DNA of 64,000 nucleotides from Lasiosphaeris hirsuta (Eukaryota > Ascomycota > Sordariomycetes > Sordariales > Lasiosphaeriaceae). The notes under the pieces are model-generated. The model was not told the origin of the DNA and did not search any database. It saw only the letters and a list, made by a program, of their open reading frames with translations. Below, one piece after another: positions 13,189 to 25,782 of the stretch (positions are counted from its first letter, which is position 1; each line of letters begins with the position of its first letter). Made by a program: the position numbers and the translations under genes. Where the stretch lies: positions 5,828,001 to 5,892,000 of the forward strand of contig JAUKUA010000003.1 in assembly GCA_030549175.1 (NCBI GenBank). Reading direction: 5' to 3'.

Positions 13189-14607
13189 ATGCCAACACTC
13201 AAGAACTCCCCCGACCGCAACGTCACCCCGGAAAGGCCTGCCTCTAGTCATTACAACCCTGAAGCCTTCGGGACGCATATATACCTTGCGCTGGTGGCAG
13301 TCGCAATCTTCGTGGCGATTCGCCTAGTCGCAGCACGACTCCGTTCATCGTCGCAAGCAGCACCCGCACCACCTTGGACGCCCAACAGCCAGTTCCAAGA
13401 CGTCAAGGGAGTCTTAGACCCGGCAAGCCGGAAGGATTCAGCGGCGTCTTACGGCAAACGGGATTCAGCCGGGCACTCTCCTCCCTGGGCGCGGGACCAG
13501 CGGGGGGTCAGGCTGAGTTTTGGGCGCGAATCGCAACAGGCTGTGTGGGCGGCGGGGCTCCTGCCTCTCGGTGTTGGCGCAAGACAGTTTTGGCCCGCCG
13601 GGCAGCCGAGAGCGATGGATGGCACTGAGGACGCCCAGAGGAAGAAGGATCGCTCGTCAGGGTCAGCATCGGCGTCGGCAGCGTCACGTGGCGTCAGCAC
13701 GAGTAATCCCAGCGCCGCGGACCACCAAAACCCCTCGTCCGCCGAAAGAAGAAGGGGAAGCCGTTCGCCTCGCTCCTCGCCCCCGGTCTCCTACCTCCCG
13801 AGGCGCCATAGCGGTAGCTCAGATGGGGCCGACGACCAGACGTCTAAGGGAAAGGGACTTATGGCAGGACATAACAGCTGGGCCGGCCGAGCTCAGAGCC
13901 CAGCGTTAGGCGAGGAAACAAGCTCACCGTTCGACAATAACATAGTTCTTGCTGCGTCTGCACTGGATGCTGGTTCTGCGGACTTGGATTATACAGCATC
14001 CAGATACTTTCCACGCCCACCGCCGCCGCCACCACTGACACCCCCAACGCTCAGCAGCGCCGTCTTCCCCTTTCAAAGCCGTCGTCCAAGCTATGCCGTA
14101 TCGATCCCTCCGGAGTTGGATACAAGCTTTATCCATCAACCTAACCCGGACTACATGGGCGATTCCACCTCCACCGATGTTGCTGGACAAAGTCCCAGGA
14201 GTGCAGTCTCTACTCCGCGCCGCAGATCGTACACCAAGAGTGTGCCCGTTGGAATTCCAATTCCCGGTGCCACTTCCGGCTCCTCCTCGGCCGAAACAAT
14301 GACTTCAGCCGGCACGTTCTCCCCTTCGAGCTATCCACCAACGTCGCCGATGCTCCCGCCGCCACCTCCTGGTCAAGATTTCCCTTATGAATACGAGTTT
14401 GTGGGCGGGCCTGGCGGTCCCGGGATCGCAGAGTCTTATCAAGAGATCGACCTTCACGGCGAGATCATCTCTGTCATGGACGATGCGGGTCACGGGTGGA
14501 AGCGCCACACGCGCGTCTACGGCGGCGGGGTATGCCTCGCGTGCGTAGCTGCGGGGGAAGAGGGAGGCTTTTACGGTGACAAGGTTCCGCTCGCGGACAG
14601 ACGGTAA
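13189..14607 (+). CDS. conserved hypothetical fungal protein with one N-terminal membrane segment
   Basis: Single-exon frame of 472 residues. One hydrophobic segment, IYLALVAVAIFVAIRLVAAR at about residues 31-50, is the only membrane helix visible, so the protein is probably a membrane-anchored type with a long soluble tail. The middle (about 60-370) is low-complexity: Ser, Pro and Arg rich, with a proline run near residue 280 and basic RRxS-like sites that could be phosphorylated. The C-terminus is different in character and looks like a folded, conserved module: GEIISVMDDAGHGWKRHTRV followed by a Cys-containing YGGGVCLACVA and GFYGDKVPLADRR at the very end. I do not recognise a named domain. 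The upstream sequence ends in a splice-acceptor-like CTGCTGCAG just before the ATG, so a 5' UTR intron is possible. Function unknown. Confidence 0.8.
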   Translation: MPTLKNSPDRNVTPERPASSHYNPEAFGTHIYLALVAVAIFVAIRLVAARLRSSSQAAPAPPWTPNSQFQDVKGVLDPASRKDSAASYGKRDSAGHSPPWARDQRGVRLSFGRESQQAVWAAGLLPLGVGARQFWPAGQPRAMDGTEDAQRKKDRSSGSASASAASRGVSTSNPSAADHQNPSSAERRRGSRSPRSSPPVSYLPRRHSGSSDGADDQTSKGKGLMAGHNSWAGRAQSPALGEETSSPFDNNIVLAASALDAGSADLDYTASRYFPRPPPPPPLTPPTLSSAVFPFQSRRPSYAVSIPPELDTSFIHQPNPDYMGDSTSTDVAGQSPRSAVSTPRRRSYTKSVPVGIPIPGATSGSSSAETMTSAGTFSPSSYPPTSPMLPPPPPGQDFPYEYEFVGGPGGPGIAESYQEIDLHGEIISVMDDAGHGWKRHTRVYGGGVCLACVAAGEEGGFYGDKVPLADRR

Positions 14608-15701
14608 CCTAAAGGCCAGGGCCCTTTTCCGACTCCGGTAGAAGCCGGGGGCTGTGCTGGGCTTGTGGGGGCAGCTATGGGCGGTCCATGTTACGGTTAC
14701 AGAATAGGCCGTTTCGAAGGTAGCTGCATCTCTTATAGGCCGAGGTGTGTGGGGATAGGTTGTATTCGAGCATCCAAGCATATCTGGGGGGAGCATCGCA
14801 TTGCATCATATGGCCTCTTGCTGCATTTTGTCTTGGGGGTAAGTGGGCATGTTGGGGAGTGGGGTATACACCCGACGTGGGAGTGGGCGTGGGCGTGGGT
14901 ACCGTTTCTTAATACCAGGGCAGATGATTCGCGGAGTGGGCGCTTGGTTTACGTGGTAAAGAGTTTGGGCTAACGGCTGTTATGACATTTCTTTTTCGTC
15001 TTTTTCTATTCGTCACATCTTTATCGGTTTCTCTTCTCTTGATGAGCCTTTTGGTATATTTAATTTCTCCTGCATTGGCGGTCACATAGTTGATATTTTC
15101 TCTCCGATTCTCATTTCAAGTCACCCATCAAGGCGAAAATGGGGGTGACGAATTTCATCAGTCCGCTTGGACTACTTATTTATGATTTATCTTATTTCTC
15201 AAGTCGTCCTTATCGAGATGCCAAAGATTTTCGTGGGTGGGGACCATTTGTTATACCTTTTACTACTGGTTACTATGATATCCTATACCACTATCACTCG
15301 GCGCGCTGATTGGAGGTTTTTGGGGGTGGGCAAAACATATTTCAACATTGGCAACCTTTAGGCTGTATATGTACAGTCTACATACTTGTCACAGTCACTT
15401 GCTTAGCTGCTACTTAAAAGAACTCAGGCTCGTTGGTTACTCGGACATGAATCTGAAGAGGGATGGGTTAATACAACAATAGAGAGACAATAATATTACT
15501 ACAAGCGCAGCAGAGACGTTTCGAGTCGAGAACATCCATGATAGCTACCAAGACAGTGTGGGCGTTGAAGTTTTTGGTAAGTTTTTGGTGTTTTTTTTTG
15601 CCACGACGCACGATTTCTCCTTGATTCCCGATGGCTCGCGCTGTACCCCGCAACAGGGATTGTTCGGAAGTCCGGTGAAAGTCTGGGTTGGGCGCAACTC
15701 G

Positions 15702-15736
15702 TTTTTTTTTTGGGGGGGGGGGGGGGAGAGAGAGAG
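15702..15736 (+). repeat. T-run / G-run / GA simple-sequence junction
   Basis: About ten T are followed directly by about fourteen G and then a short GA repeat. It is a length-variable simple sequence prone to slippage and sequencing error, outside any supported gene. Confidence 0.7.
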
Positions 15737-18700
15737 GACTTGTGACTCTGATACCTACCTCTCACGTCATCTGCAGCCAACCTATCCCAAGGTATCCGTA
15801 GCTGCCTTTGCAAAAGGCCTGCTTCCCCAGCTGCGTTACCGAGTTGCAACAGGCCAATGAAATTGTGGGTCCCTGTTGCCGAAGGATCGCTCCTTTTCAC
15901 TTTGGCTACCTTACTCGATCCTCCCCTGTGCAGTCTGGACTTGGGTTTGGGAATGTGGTTTGTCCTGTTGTGGAAAGCCCGAGGTGGGTAGGGTACGACT
16001 CACTCCGTCCCGATCGCGATCTTCAAGGTTGGAAGAGGGGCGGAGGGGATGGGATGATATATTCCCGAGCAGGGGGAATGATTTGTCCATCTTGGTCTCT
16101 AGTGAGAGGATGACGTGTTGGGTCTGGTTGAGGTGCTCTGGGTGATTGATTCTAGCTTTGTTAGTGGTGATGGTTTCAGTTGAGAATACAGATGGCCGAG
16201 TGTCCAGAAGAGATTCACCATCGCCCCACCTTGTCTCGGGCCCCAATTACCTGAAATCAACACCGAGCTCGGGATCTCGAAGAGAAAACGGACGCCCCGG
16301 GCAAGCATCGGAGGTGTGTGCCGTATGATTCTTGCTATCCCCGAGCGTAGTCACATATCAATATATAGGCACCCCTTGCATGTGGCGCCGCCTCATGAGG
16401 AGGAGGCAGAGGTGTCCATCGAACACGCCGCGAGAGACCGGGAAGGAGATTTCAATGGGCGGCATGAACGGCGGCGGCTGACATGCGTGTCACTGCATTC
16501 CACCCTCAGGTTCCTTCCTTTGCATCCCACTTGGCGCGTAATCGCAGGGGTGGGTGTCTTTGTCTCTGATTAGCACGGCAGGTGAACAGAAAGCTAATAA
16601 GGCACTATCACGCTCCGGGTAACGCGCGCTTTTGGTTGGGAGTGCGTAGGAAGAGGCGAGTACGGTACCCAGCCTAGGTAGAGATATGGAACAATGGCGC
16701 CGACAGCTGGCGGCGTTTAACTCGGGTGCGGTTTAGATGGGCGGGCGGGTGAATACGCTCTTGTTCGTAAATGGCCCTATCGGCCGAGTCGGGAGGCGCC
16801 TTTCAGCCCTCTGGGTGGTGGTGGGCACATGGACAAGGTTGTCGAGGCTCTTATATGGCTGCCTGCCAGCCACACGAAAAAGGAGGACCCGACGACTCGG
16901 CGACGGGCCGAATACTACTCCGTGCTGTCCGTTTCGAAACGCTATAACATAAAATTGACAGGTTCTATTTGGTGGCATTGTGGTAGAGTTACGAGGTAGT
17001 ATGGCGTGCTGATAGGTACGAGAAAACAATGTGAGCCGTTAGATGGGGCATTGGCTGTGCATAGGTAACTTGGAACTGAATCATTGGCAGTCTTGGCACG
17101 GCAATGACAACGGCATCGAAGGTCCGTTCAATAACCCTCGCCGTCCAATAATACGGTTTGAATTATATTGTCAACGCAGCGAGCCAAACCATTAACATCT
17201 CCGTCTCCCCTCCGTTAGGCAACCCTATTTGTTGCCTTGCTATCGCGCGGGGGGGGGGGTGGGCGCCTCCAAGACAGACGATCTTGCCGGTAATGCGTTA
17301 GCAGCGAGCCTGCCGAAATCCGAAGGAGAAGGCTGAGGTGAGCATATGCGAACTTGTGTCTCAAGAATCTGACGTTTGGGGGGTGGTCCGAGTCAGAGTC
17401 TTATTCGCGCCTTTACCGACAGCCTTGTTCGTGACCGCAGCCTGGGCTCGACCAGGCTGACTGATGATGACGAAATCGAGCGGGTGCTGAACCTTTGGGC
17501 TTCTATTAATCAGCATGGCCCATAGTTGAGATTATGATGTTAGTTGAGTTTTTTTCAACTCGGCGTTAAGGACGAGTCAACAGACGGCGTTAGCATTACG
17601 GTGTCAACCCGGCGTGAGACATGGCGTTCATAAGATGTCGCCCAGCAGTTCACTGGCACTCTCTCGTTTTTGTGTGGCAAAAAGGGCTGATGAAGGAGCT
17701 AACTAACTTGAACAGTGTGAGGTTTGCTGAAGGCTTCCTTCATCTGCCAATACTTGAAATTGCCATGAACGGATACCCATGTTAGCTGTTGAGTAATCCA
17801 GTCTGGCAAGGTACGAAATACCTTGACCATATTCGGCCCCCTTGTATAGGGTAATGTTACGAGACTAAGAGCAATCTCTTCTCCAGCGGCGCTGCTTGAT
17901 TATATTTGCCTCACACCCTCCCCATGCTGTTAACCTTAGGGTGAAGTACACCTCTGGGTTACTAAACTCGGTCAACTCACCGAAGCACATAGGCTAACAT
18001 CAACAGGAGGACCAGGCTTCAAAGGAAATCAACCGTGGCCTAGCGGACGGCAATCGAAGGGACACTTTGGTAACTAATCATACTCGTGTCACTCCATGCC
18101 GGCAGTTTAATATTCTGACAAGTCACAGAGCACACTACAGACCAGACCGAATTCAGACTCAGTTTTCCACCGTCCGAGTTGGTACCTCACACATATAGCT
18201 CATCGCAAGCATCGAGCCGCGGGGATGCATCGTCCCATCCTCGATTCAGCCATCACTCTCCATCGCTTTACACCACGCTCCCATTTCAAACCCGAAGCCC
18301 CCAACATGACTCGCCGCATGACATGACAGGTGTCAACCCCCCGGCTATCCAAGGGAGTTTTATGCTAGCAGCATCCTAACACTCTTACGCGGCATGGATT
18401 CTTTACTACCTTTTGCTACTGGCAACGTAGAAACCTCATGCAGAAACTGAGCGGTTAAGTATTGCGCGGCATCCACTCCTACGCGGCACAAAATTCCCAC
18501 CTTCTAATGCCGGCCCTATCAAGAACACGAATTCACGGCGCAGCGGTCGGAAGACTCACGCACGTCTGCTAAGAGACTTTTTTCTTCTTCTTTCTTTCCC
18601 TCAGCAAAATACCGAGACCGTGGATGCCTTGCCCGGGTGAGTCAAGTCCCCGGCCTCCCGAGGGGTTTGGTAAGCAAGGAACTGGTGAGTATCCTATTCA

Positions 18701-21700
18701 CGTGCAATTGGTAAGTAGGTTGAGACGTCGAGATTTCCCTCGGGAGCTCAAGATAAATAACCACCACCCTGCTGGCCGGCCCAAAGTGTGGGGGGCAAGG
18801 CAGAGAGCGAGATGGGGCATGGAATACTGCGGCAAGAGACAACGGGAATTCTTTGCATGAACATGGATGACTACGAATCCTGCTCAGCAGGGGACAACCT
18901 AGTAATTCGATTGCTTGTCGGGGCAGCTCTTGTCCAAAAGAAAAACACGTGACAATGTCTTCTCTTGTTATACAGGAAGCATGACTGCAAGGGAAAAGAG
19001 GAAGGAAAAGAGATATGTCGTGCCCCAGAAGGTATGGTCACACCACGGCATCGGCTCAGAGGGGTGTAGTAGTGTAGTGTACACACTACCGTGTGCACCC
19101 ACTAGTCTGGAGGTGCATATGTCTAAATAAAGATGCTTGCATGAAATGCAATGATGGGACCAAGAAGAGTGGATGGGGTCGTTGGGTTGGGGTCGGGTGG
19201 GATGCAGCTCTTCGGGTCAACCTATGATCGACACCCCCATCGCCCTTGGCCCCCAACCTACCTTCGGATTTGTCTTCTGTTGCCGACGGGATGGCGAAGT
19301 GTCACCACACCTCATCGTGGCGTCTGGGTACCAACCAATGTGCCAGAGGCGGCAGCCCACCAAAGACAGCCCAAGACACCCAAGACACTCAAAATCCTCA
19401 CGATATTACAGCAAGGCCGTACGAGCGGCTCCGTTCGGAAATGTCTTCCTTCGCCGGGCATTTGGCGATGGCTAGGAGTAGTTTAGTAGGCCCGTGTTTT
19501 ATAAGGAGGGCCCCCGCAGTATGTCGCCAAACTCTGCAGTCCTCGATAGGTGGACGCATTGTGTCGTGATCTGTCCCGACGATGAGATCCGGCCTGACGG
19601 GCAGCGGCCGGTGGCGGTCAAACGGCACGGCGTCAATGGAGCCACGTTACCCGCAGCGGCCACCCTCCAGCGAGGAGCCAAAAAAAGGAAAATCGCGCTC
19701 TTTTTTTTTTGTTTTTTTTTTGCGCCTTCGGGGCCGAGTGCGGTTGAGGGCAGCTCTCCTACTGGGCTGTCACTTGCCGCGAGTGCGGGTGTTGGTGCGA
19801 TGGCCTATCGAGTTAGTTAAGCGCTTGTCGCGTGCACCCAGGCGTGCAGATGGGTGTCTTGCGTGCAGCAGGTTAGCTGACGCCAACGCCAATGATGCAA
19901 CAGAGCTCCAGACCCTGCAGCTGTCGTTTCACAACCGTTTGTTTTCCCTCGAAGAGCATCGAGAGACTATTGCAGACAGCTTCCGGGCGGGTTGGCCAAC
20001 CGAGGCGATGGGTGGCCGAGCGATGGATAGGGTTACGACACTGCCATCCGTGATGCGGTGCAAGACATGCGCTTGCGAACCTCATCGAGATGACGGAACT
20101 GAAGGGATGCCGAACGGAGGCAACGGACGGATCGTACCAATGAGGGGGCCGAGTATCGACAGACGAACACATGGCTGCTGGAAGCTCCTCAACTGTTTCT
20201 CTGCAGGAGTTGAAATTAATCTGGCTCCAAAAACAGGCCACAGCATCCCCACTTACGCGTGTGCCGCGCTTCAGAGCAGCCGAGCCGTTGTGGTGGGATT
20301 GGAAGGGTCTCTTTTTCGGTCCACCAAGTGGAAAACCTGAGACAGGCACAGGACCCCCCGCAATATCGCGCCGAAAGCGCCTAATAATTCGGCCTCGTTC
20401 CCTCGTTCCCTCGTCCGCTAGTCGCTGGCCGTCCAAGTTGTGGAGGGCGCCAAATGCTGCCTTGGTTGAGTGAAGGCATTCAAGATTACGTGTCGAAAAA
20501 GGGAGGAGAGCTAGGCTCCATGTCAAGCGACAGTGCAACCCCGTGCAACCCTCAGGGGAAGCTGAGGGCCAGTGCACAGAGCTTGGTGCCGTTTTGCCTT
20601 GGGGTTCCATGTCTCAGATTTGCGTTCCTTTGCAGTGGCTGTGTGGTTGCCCGCCTGGCCGAGAAGACCACCCCACTGTTTGATCCCAATGGTTACTGGG
20701 GGCTGGCTTCCATCCCTTGCTTTGGGTGGTCTTCGGCGGGTGGCCTCTGCGGTCCATTCCCGTCCGCCCGTTCTTGTGCAATGGTGTTGTGCAGCGCCGA
20801 CATTGTGTGGTGCGATGTGTTGAGGGGAAGTGAGTGGTGTTGCGGTTGGGTGTTCGTCTTGATAGCTCCCAAAAACTCTCCCGAGCCAGCAGAGTGCAGA
20901 ACGGTTCGCAGGGACACAACCTGGCTGCGAGCAACTCGGCCAGCATCCAGTGTGCGCAGAGGGGAAGATACTCAGCCACACGTGATTCGCCTAGCGTGCC
21001 GAACTACGCCAGATCCAGGGGCATGCTCGCATGATGTTTGGCGTCGGCTCGACAGCCGATCACCGCAGCGTTGTTGTTTTCTGCGTGCTTTCCGAGGAAC
21101 ATTACCCGAGGTTCCATGGAATGCGAAGAGCGGAATCTGGCGCTGTGCTGTGATCCACGGAGCCCGCTGCCACGCGCTGCCATGCCCACGGCCGTGCCGC
21201 CAGGGACCGTGAGGCCCGTTGTGCCAATCTTTTGTGGAGCCTGCGAGTGTTCCGGGAATCGATTGCGAGTAGCAACAAGATCGTACGTACCATTGCACCT
21301 GGGAGACGCCCCCGTCAATCGTCAATCGTCAATGCCTAGCTCAAGCCTGGCAGGGCGGACAGTGTCAAAGGGCAAGGATCAAAGCCTTTGCACTGCGCCT
21401 TTGGTCTCTGCCTTGCAAGTCGAGTCCAGTCTCTGCGCGCCGTCGTTGGGATCCAACTTGGATGCCTTCAGCCTCAAAGCAAACCCGTCGACGGTTTTTG
21501 GGGAGGCTGCAGCGCCAGCGCGCTCAGGCGCAACGGCTTGGATTTGAGATGGTCCGTTTCATTGCACGGCACAGAGCTAACACACGCCAGATCCAGAAGC
21601 TGACAGACCACCTACCACCTGCGCAACTGTCTTCACAGCTGTCACAACCAAAACATGGGGCCCCAACCGTGCCGGCGACCGCAGCGGCAACTGCCACCGC

Positions 21701-22399
21701 CATTGCCGTTGACGTCGCTGATCGCCTGCGCTGCTGCTGCGTTGTGAGACCTGTGGCCAGTCGTCGCCGACAGGCACAGAAGGTTCCTGTATAACTCGTG
21801 CAATAACGAGTGCTTCGGTTTGGTGACTTTGGGCGCGTCGATATGATCGGCTTGATGCCAATTATGCAGCCAGGCAGGAGAAGGGGAAGAAAGCGCAAGG
21901 GTATGGGCTTCTCGTTTTGAGTCACTGGCGCGAGACCACCTGGTTTTTCTGGTCGCCGATGCTGATTGGCTCATGACTGAAGAAGCGAGCACAGCTCTTA
22001 GCCTGATTGGGCTCCAAGTCGTCTTCAGGGGTGTGAGCTGGCCATTTTGTGCATATCAAGAGGCTGTCTTGGAGGGTACCGCGGCGCATAACAGGATCCT
22101 CGCATGTGCTAGCACGGATGTGGTGCGATTGCGCAAAATGCTGTTACCAGGACCTTGCTTGCGGTTCCTGGGCAATGTGACCACTCTCGCCCCTGCTTAC
22201 CTCATCGCGCAGCTCGCATCAATTCCGGGCGAGTGATTGGGCGCCCGGACGCCCAGGCCCCCTCCTCGGGCGACAGTGGGCAGTCACCCCGTGGCAGCCA
22301 GAAGACACAGGGTCGACAGGTTGTGCCCCCTTCTGCAGCCCCTCTGCTTCTCTGGTGCGCTCGCTCAATCACGGTGGCCTGCTATCCGCTAGCCCTTGC

Positions 22400-23988
22400 T
22401 TGCGGCCTGTTCCCCTGCCGCGATCCACCCACGGTCCCACCAGTCGTTTTGCGTCCTCGCATTCTCCGCCCCGCCCATTCGCCCACTCACCCTTCAGGTT
22501 CTTCAATCCTCCGCCCACTGCACCTGCCCAGCGCAGTGTGGACTCGTCGATATTCATCTCTCGCTTCCGCCCTCTCCTCCCTTTTCTCTCTCTTTTTCCC
22601 ACTTCGCATCACCAGCACACCGCCCTTCCTTTTTTCATCCCCTCTCGGCCCCGTTCCCCCTTCCTCCATTCGTGGCGTCGTCGTCCCTGCCGTCGGCGCT
22701 CTCGTTGTTGTACGCCATCGTCGTTGACTGAAGAAAAAAGATCGCATCCATCGTCGCATTCACTCGAGATATACCAAATTCGCCAGTAAAAAAGGGTTCC
22801 GGAAGGCTCAGCACACAACAACTTTTAATCCTTGTATTCTATTTTCGCAATTTCCAATTTTGCTTGACTCTTGCGAATCCACCAGGACCGGCACATAATT
22901 CTTAGCATCATCACCAGGCGAGAAAGAAGAAGAGAGAGGACTAGGACTAGGACAAAGGGGTTTCGTTGACCAGCGCTTAAGAAAGCAGCCCAGGATCGCC
23001 AAACCTTGAAATCCCCGGATCAGGCAAGAAAACCAGCGGTTTTCGATCCAAGCGGGAGAGGAAGACAACAAAAAGAACAGGAGCAAACCTTGTTCTGCCT
23101 CCGCCGCGCGACAGGCTCCCCGTGGACAACCGGGCCCAGTGTGCAACGGCAGCAACCAACTGCCCCGACCCTTTGTGGCCCTTGTGAACAAAGCGCGACC
23201 CGCTACCATTCTCCAATTTTTTTTTCATTTTTATTTTTTTTGCAACGCGCCGTCGTCCCTCGTGGGGAATAGGCCGCAGCTTCCTTCGATCCACCATCGC
23301 CATCACTCCAGACGCCACGGCTGTGACTCGCCACCGACCTTTTTTTTCGGTTTTGCCTTCAGGCATCCCAGGCGCTGCATTCTCTCTGCCAACCGCGACG
23401 GTCTTTATCACCTCCCCCCGCGCCCTTGCCGATTTCAACAGAACCTGCTCCCTTCTTTCCACTTCTTCGCTTCGCCGGCTTTTGATCGATCGCTCAGTCG
23501 CTCATTCAGCACCCACAATCTTTTTATTTTCTGCCTATCCGCCTGTCTGTTAATGCAACTCAGCACAATCCCAGACGCCTGAACTTGTTATTTTTCCTTC
23601 CCCTGCCATTGCAGCAGCAGCACGTATTCGGCTTTGAATCTCTTTAGCACCCGCATTTTCGAGTCGTATCGTTTCCGCATCCTCCCAGAGGGAATTAGAG
23701 CGAGCCGCCCAGAGACGAGCGTTCGACCACGTCCTCTTTGACCGCGACGAATTTGCCATCAGTACATGCTTCCTAATATTCACGCCCACCGGCTCCCATT
23801 CTTCCATCAGCATCCCAATTAATTACAGTTGATCGATTCACCGGCGCATTGCAACTTCCCTCATTGCAGCAACACATCGCCACCCTTCGGACTTCCGCTT
23901 CTGCACGTTGATCACTTCGTTTTCGGCGGTTCCAGCTCTAGTTGTCCAGCAAGCAGCACCTCAGCATTCGAGCACAGATCACGTCGTT
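22400..23988 (+). promoter_or_regulatory. pyrimidine-rich promoter/leader of the glutamine-rich gene
   Basis: The top strand is markedly C and T rich, with stretches such as TTTTCTCTCTCTTTTTCCC near 22579, followed by mixed sequence up to the ATG at 23989. Long CT-rich tracts before the start are typical of highly expressed or long-leader fungal genes. The transcription start is not determined, and several short upstream ATGs would lie in such a leader. Confidence 0.4.
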
Positions 23989-24429
23989 ATGGACGCTGGC
24001 GGTCTCGCTCAGATGTCTCACGCTCCCTTCGTTTCGGGCCACGGCCTCGCTATGCCTTCCGGTCTTGCGTCTCGGCGCCAAGGTGGCCAGAACATCAAGC
24101 CGCTTTCATTTGATGCAATCAAGTCACCTTCCGACATCATAGACAGCGGAATCCCCACACCCCGCACTAGCCGATCACACTTGCTCGCCGGCCTCCGGAC
24201 GGCACCCAAGTCAGCGACTGCTGCTGGCTTCTCGAATGGCCCCGCATCCCCGACGACTCTTGCCCCACAAGCCCGCAATCGCAACTCGATGAATGCTGGC
24301 ATGTATGACAACGCCAATCTGTACAACGGGCCCAAGACATCTATGCCCCGATATGGCTCTGGCCATCAGCAACAACACCAGCAACAGTACCAGCAGCATC
24401 AACCTCAGCACCAACAGCAGCATCAACCT

Positions 24430-24465
<36 letters not shown>

Positions 24466-25782
24466 CAGTATCAGGGATATAATCAGTCGGCGAGCTTCGG
24501 GCAGCAGCAGTACACTGCCGACCAGGTTTTGGCCCCTCCCCAAATTCAACTCGATGAGGGCGTTCAGGAGCAGATTGACCCCAGCCTCCATGCTCAGCTC
24601 ATGTACACCAATGCCTATCTTTCGGACCAACAGCAGCGTTTGCAACAGCAGCTTAAGGCGCTTCAGGCCGCTGCACAGCAGTTCCAGGGATTGAGCCTCA
24701 ATGGGCAGGTACAGATGATGCAGCAGGCGTACCCCAATATGTACCAGCAGCAGCTCCAGCAAGCTCAGGCCATGATGACACCTGTTACGCCCCAGCACAA
24801 TGTGTACTCAGTCTACGATCCTGCCACCGGCCAACAGATGCTGTACATGGATCAGTCCCAGTCTCAGCTTCACGCTCAGCTCGTTCAGCAGGCCCAGCTG
24901 GCGAACGGATACCAGGCAATGCAGCAGCAACAGGCCAATATCGGCGCGCCACGTGTCCAGGTATCACCTCCACCGGTGGAGAACAACAAGGCCAGCTTCC
25001 GCAACAACTCGCCCCCCCGCCGTTACGAGTCCCCGATCGAGAACCCTACCCCCCTGCCGCCGCCGAGTGCCAACGCTTTCCGTCGTGGACACAAGAAGTC
25101 CTCGTCGACTGCTGGTAACAAGGCTCTACTTTCAATTGCAACGGAGGAGATGCCGAAGACTGCGGGCCCTAAGACGGCCTCGTTCCCCCTCACCCCGTTG
25201 ACTGCAGGTTACGGACCTGGCCAAGCGAGAGCTGGCGAGCATCCCATTCGCCAGCCCCGCAACCCGCCTTCCATGGATGAGCTCAAGACAAAGCCGACAG
25301 CGAAGCACGAGGGTAGCAAGAACTTTGTGACTCGAACCCGGCGTTCGGCAATCAACAACTTGGTTCGGGCCGGGTTGGAGAGGCGCAAGGAGGCTCGCAG
25401 CACGGGAAGCATCAGCCCTATTTCAGAGACTATGGAGGAGCTCGTTGAGACGCCCATCACAGACAATGACAGCGACTCGGGCAGCGGTTCTGGAAGCTTG
25501 GTTGACCATGATGATGCCGAGTGCAGCCTGCCCAGCTCGCGTACTAGCACTGGCAGCTGGGGCGCGATCGGCTCTAATCGCCCGAGCTCACGCCAAAAGG
25601 CCAGCGGTGGCAGCGTTGATAGCACGAATTCGTCTGACAACGAGGGCTCTCGCGAGCCAGGCAGCTTTGCCAGTCTGCTCAAGAGCAGCACCCGGGGTAA
25701 CAAAACCGAGGTTGTGGACGGCCAGCGTAAGGCGCCGATGCTCGTCCTCACCAGCGCGGAGAAGCGCAAGTTGGTGGCTTAG
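23989..25782 (+). CDS. glutamine-rich conserved fungal protein, function unknown
   Basis: Single-exon frame of 597 residues from the ATG at 23989; the frame is open further upstream but without another ATG. After a short N-terminus comes a motif that looks conserved, KPLSFDAIKSP followed by DSGIPTPRTSRSHLLAGL, about residues 36-68. A glutamine/histidine tract follows (codons at about 24367-24473, mixed CAG and CAA), then further Gln-rich sequence to about residue 330. The C-terminal part is Ser/Pro/Arg rich with a basic TRTRRSAINNLVRAGLERRK segment near 445-465, and it ends LTSAEKRKLVA. No catalytic or nucleic-acid-binding domain is visible. The Gln-rich, disordered make-up suggests a regulatory or scaffold role such as an RNA-granule or transcription cofactor, but that is inference. 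The frame is intact. Confidence 0.85.
24367..24473 (+). repeat. CAG/CAA glutamine-codon tract
   Basis: Trinucleotide-rich stretch inside the glutamine-rich gene, mixing CAG, CAA and CAC codons, with an uninterrupted CAG run near 24431-24460. All repeats stay in frame. Such tracts are length-polymorphic between fungal isolates. Confidence 0.8.

Larger units (their letters stand above)
14608..23988. other. 9.4 kb interval with no supported gene
   Basis: No coding region could be supported. The longest open frames (252 codons at 19582-20340 and at 20454-21212) are compositionally erratic and show no domain. Visible structure: a T-run/G-run/GA junction near 15700-15735, another G-run near 17250, and strongly pyrimidine-rich sequence from about 22.4 to 23.9 kb that looks like the long promoter or leader of the gene at 23989. 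The rest shows nothing I can name. Confidence 0.5.

Noticed and set aside
19582..21212. Two 252-codon plus-strand frames
   Set aside because: They read through poly-A/T runs (FFFVFFL) and show no domain; not supported as genes.
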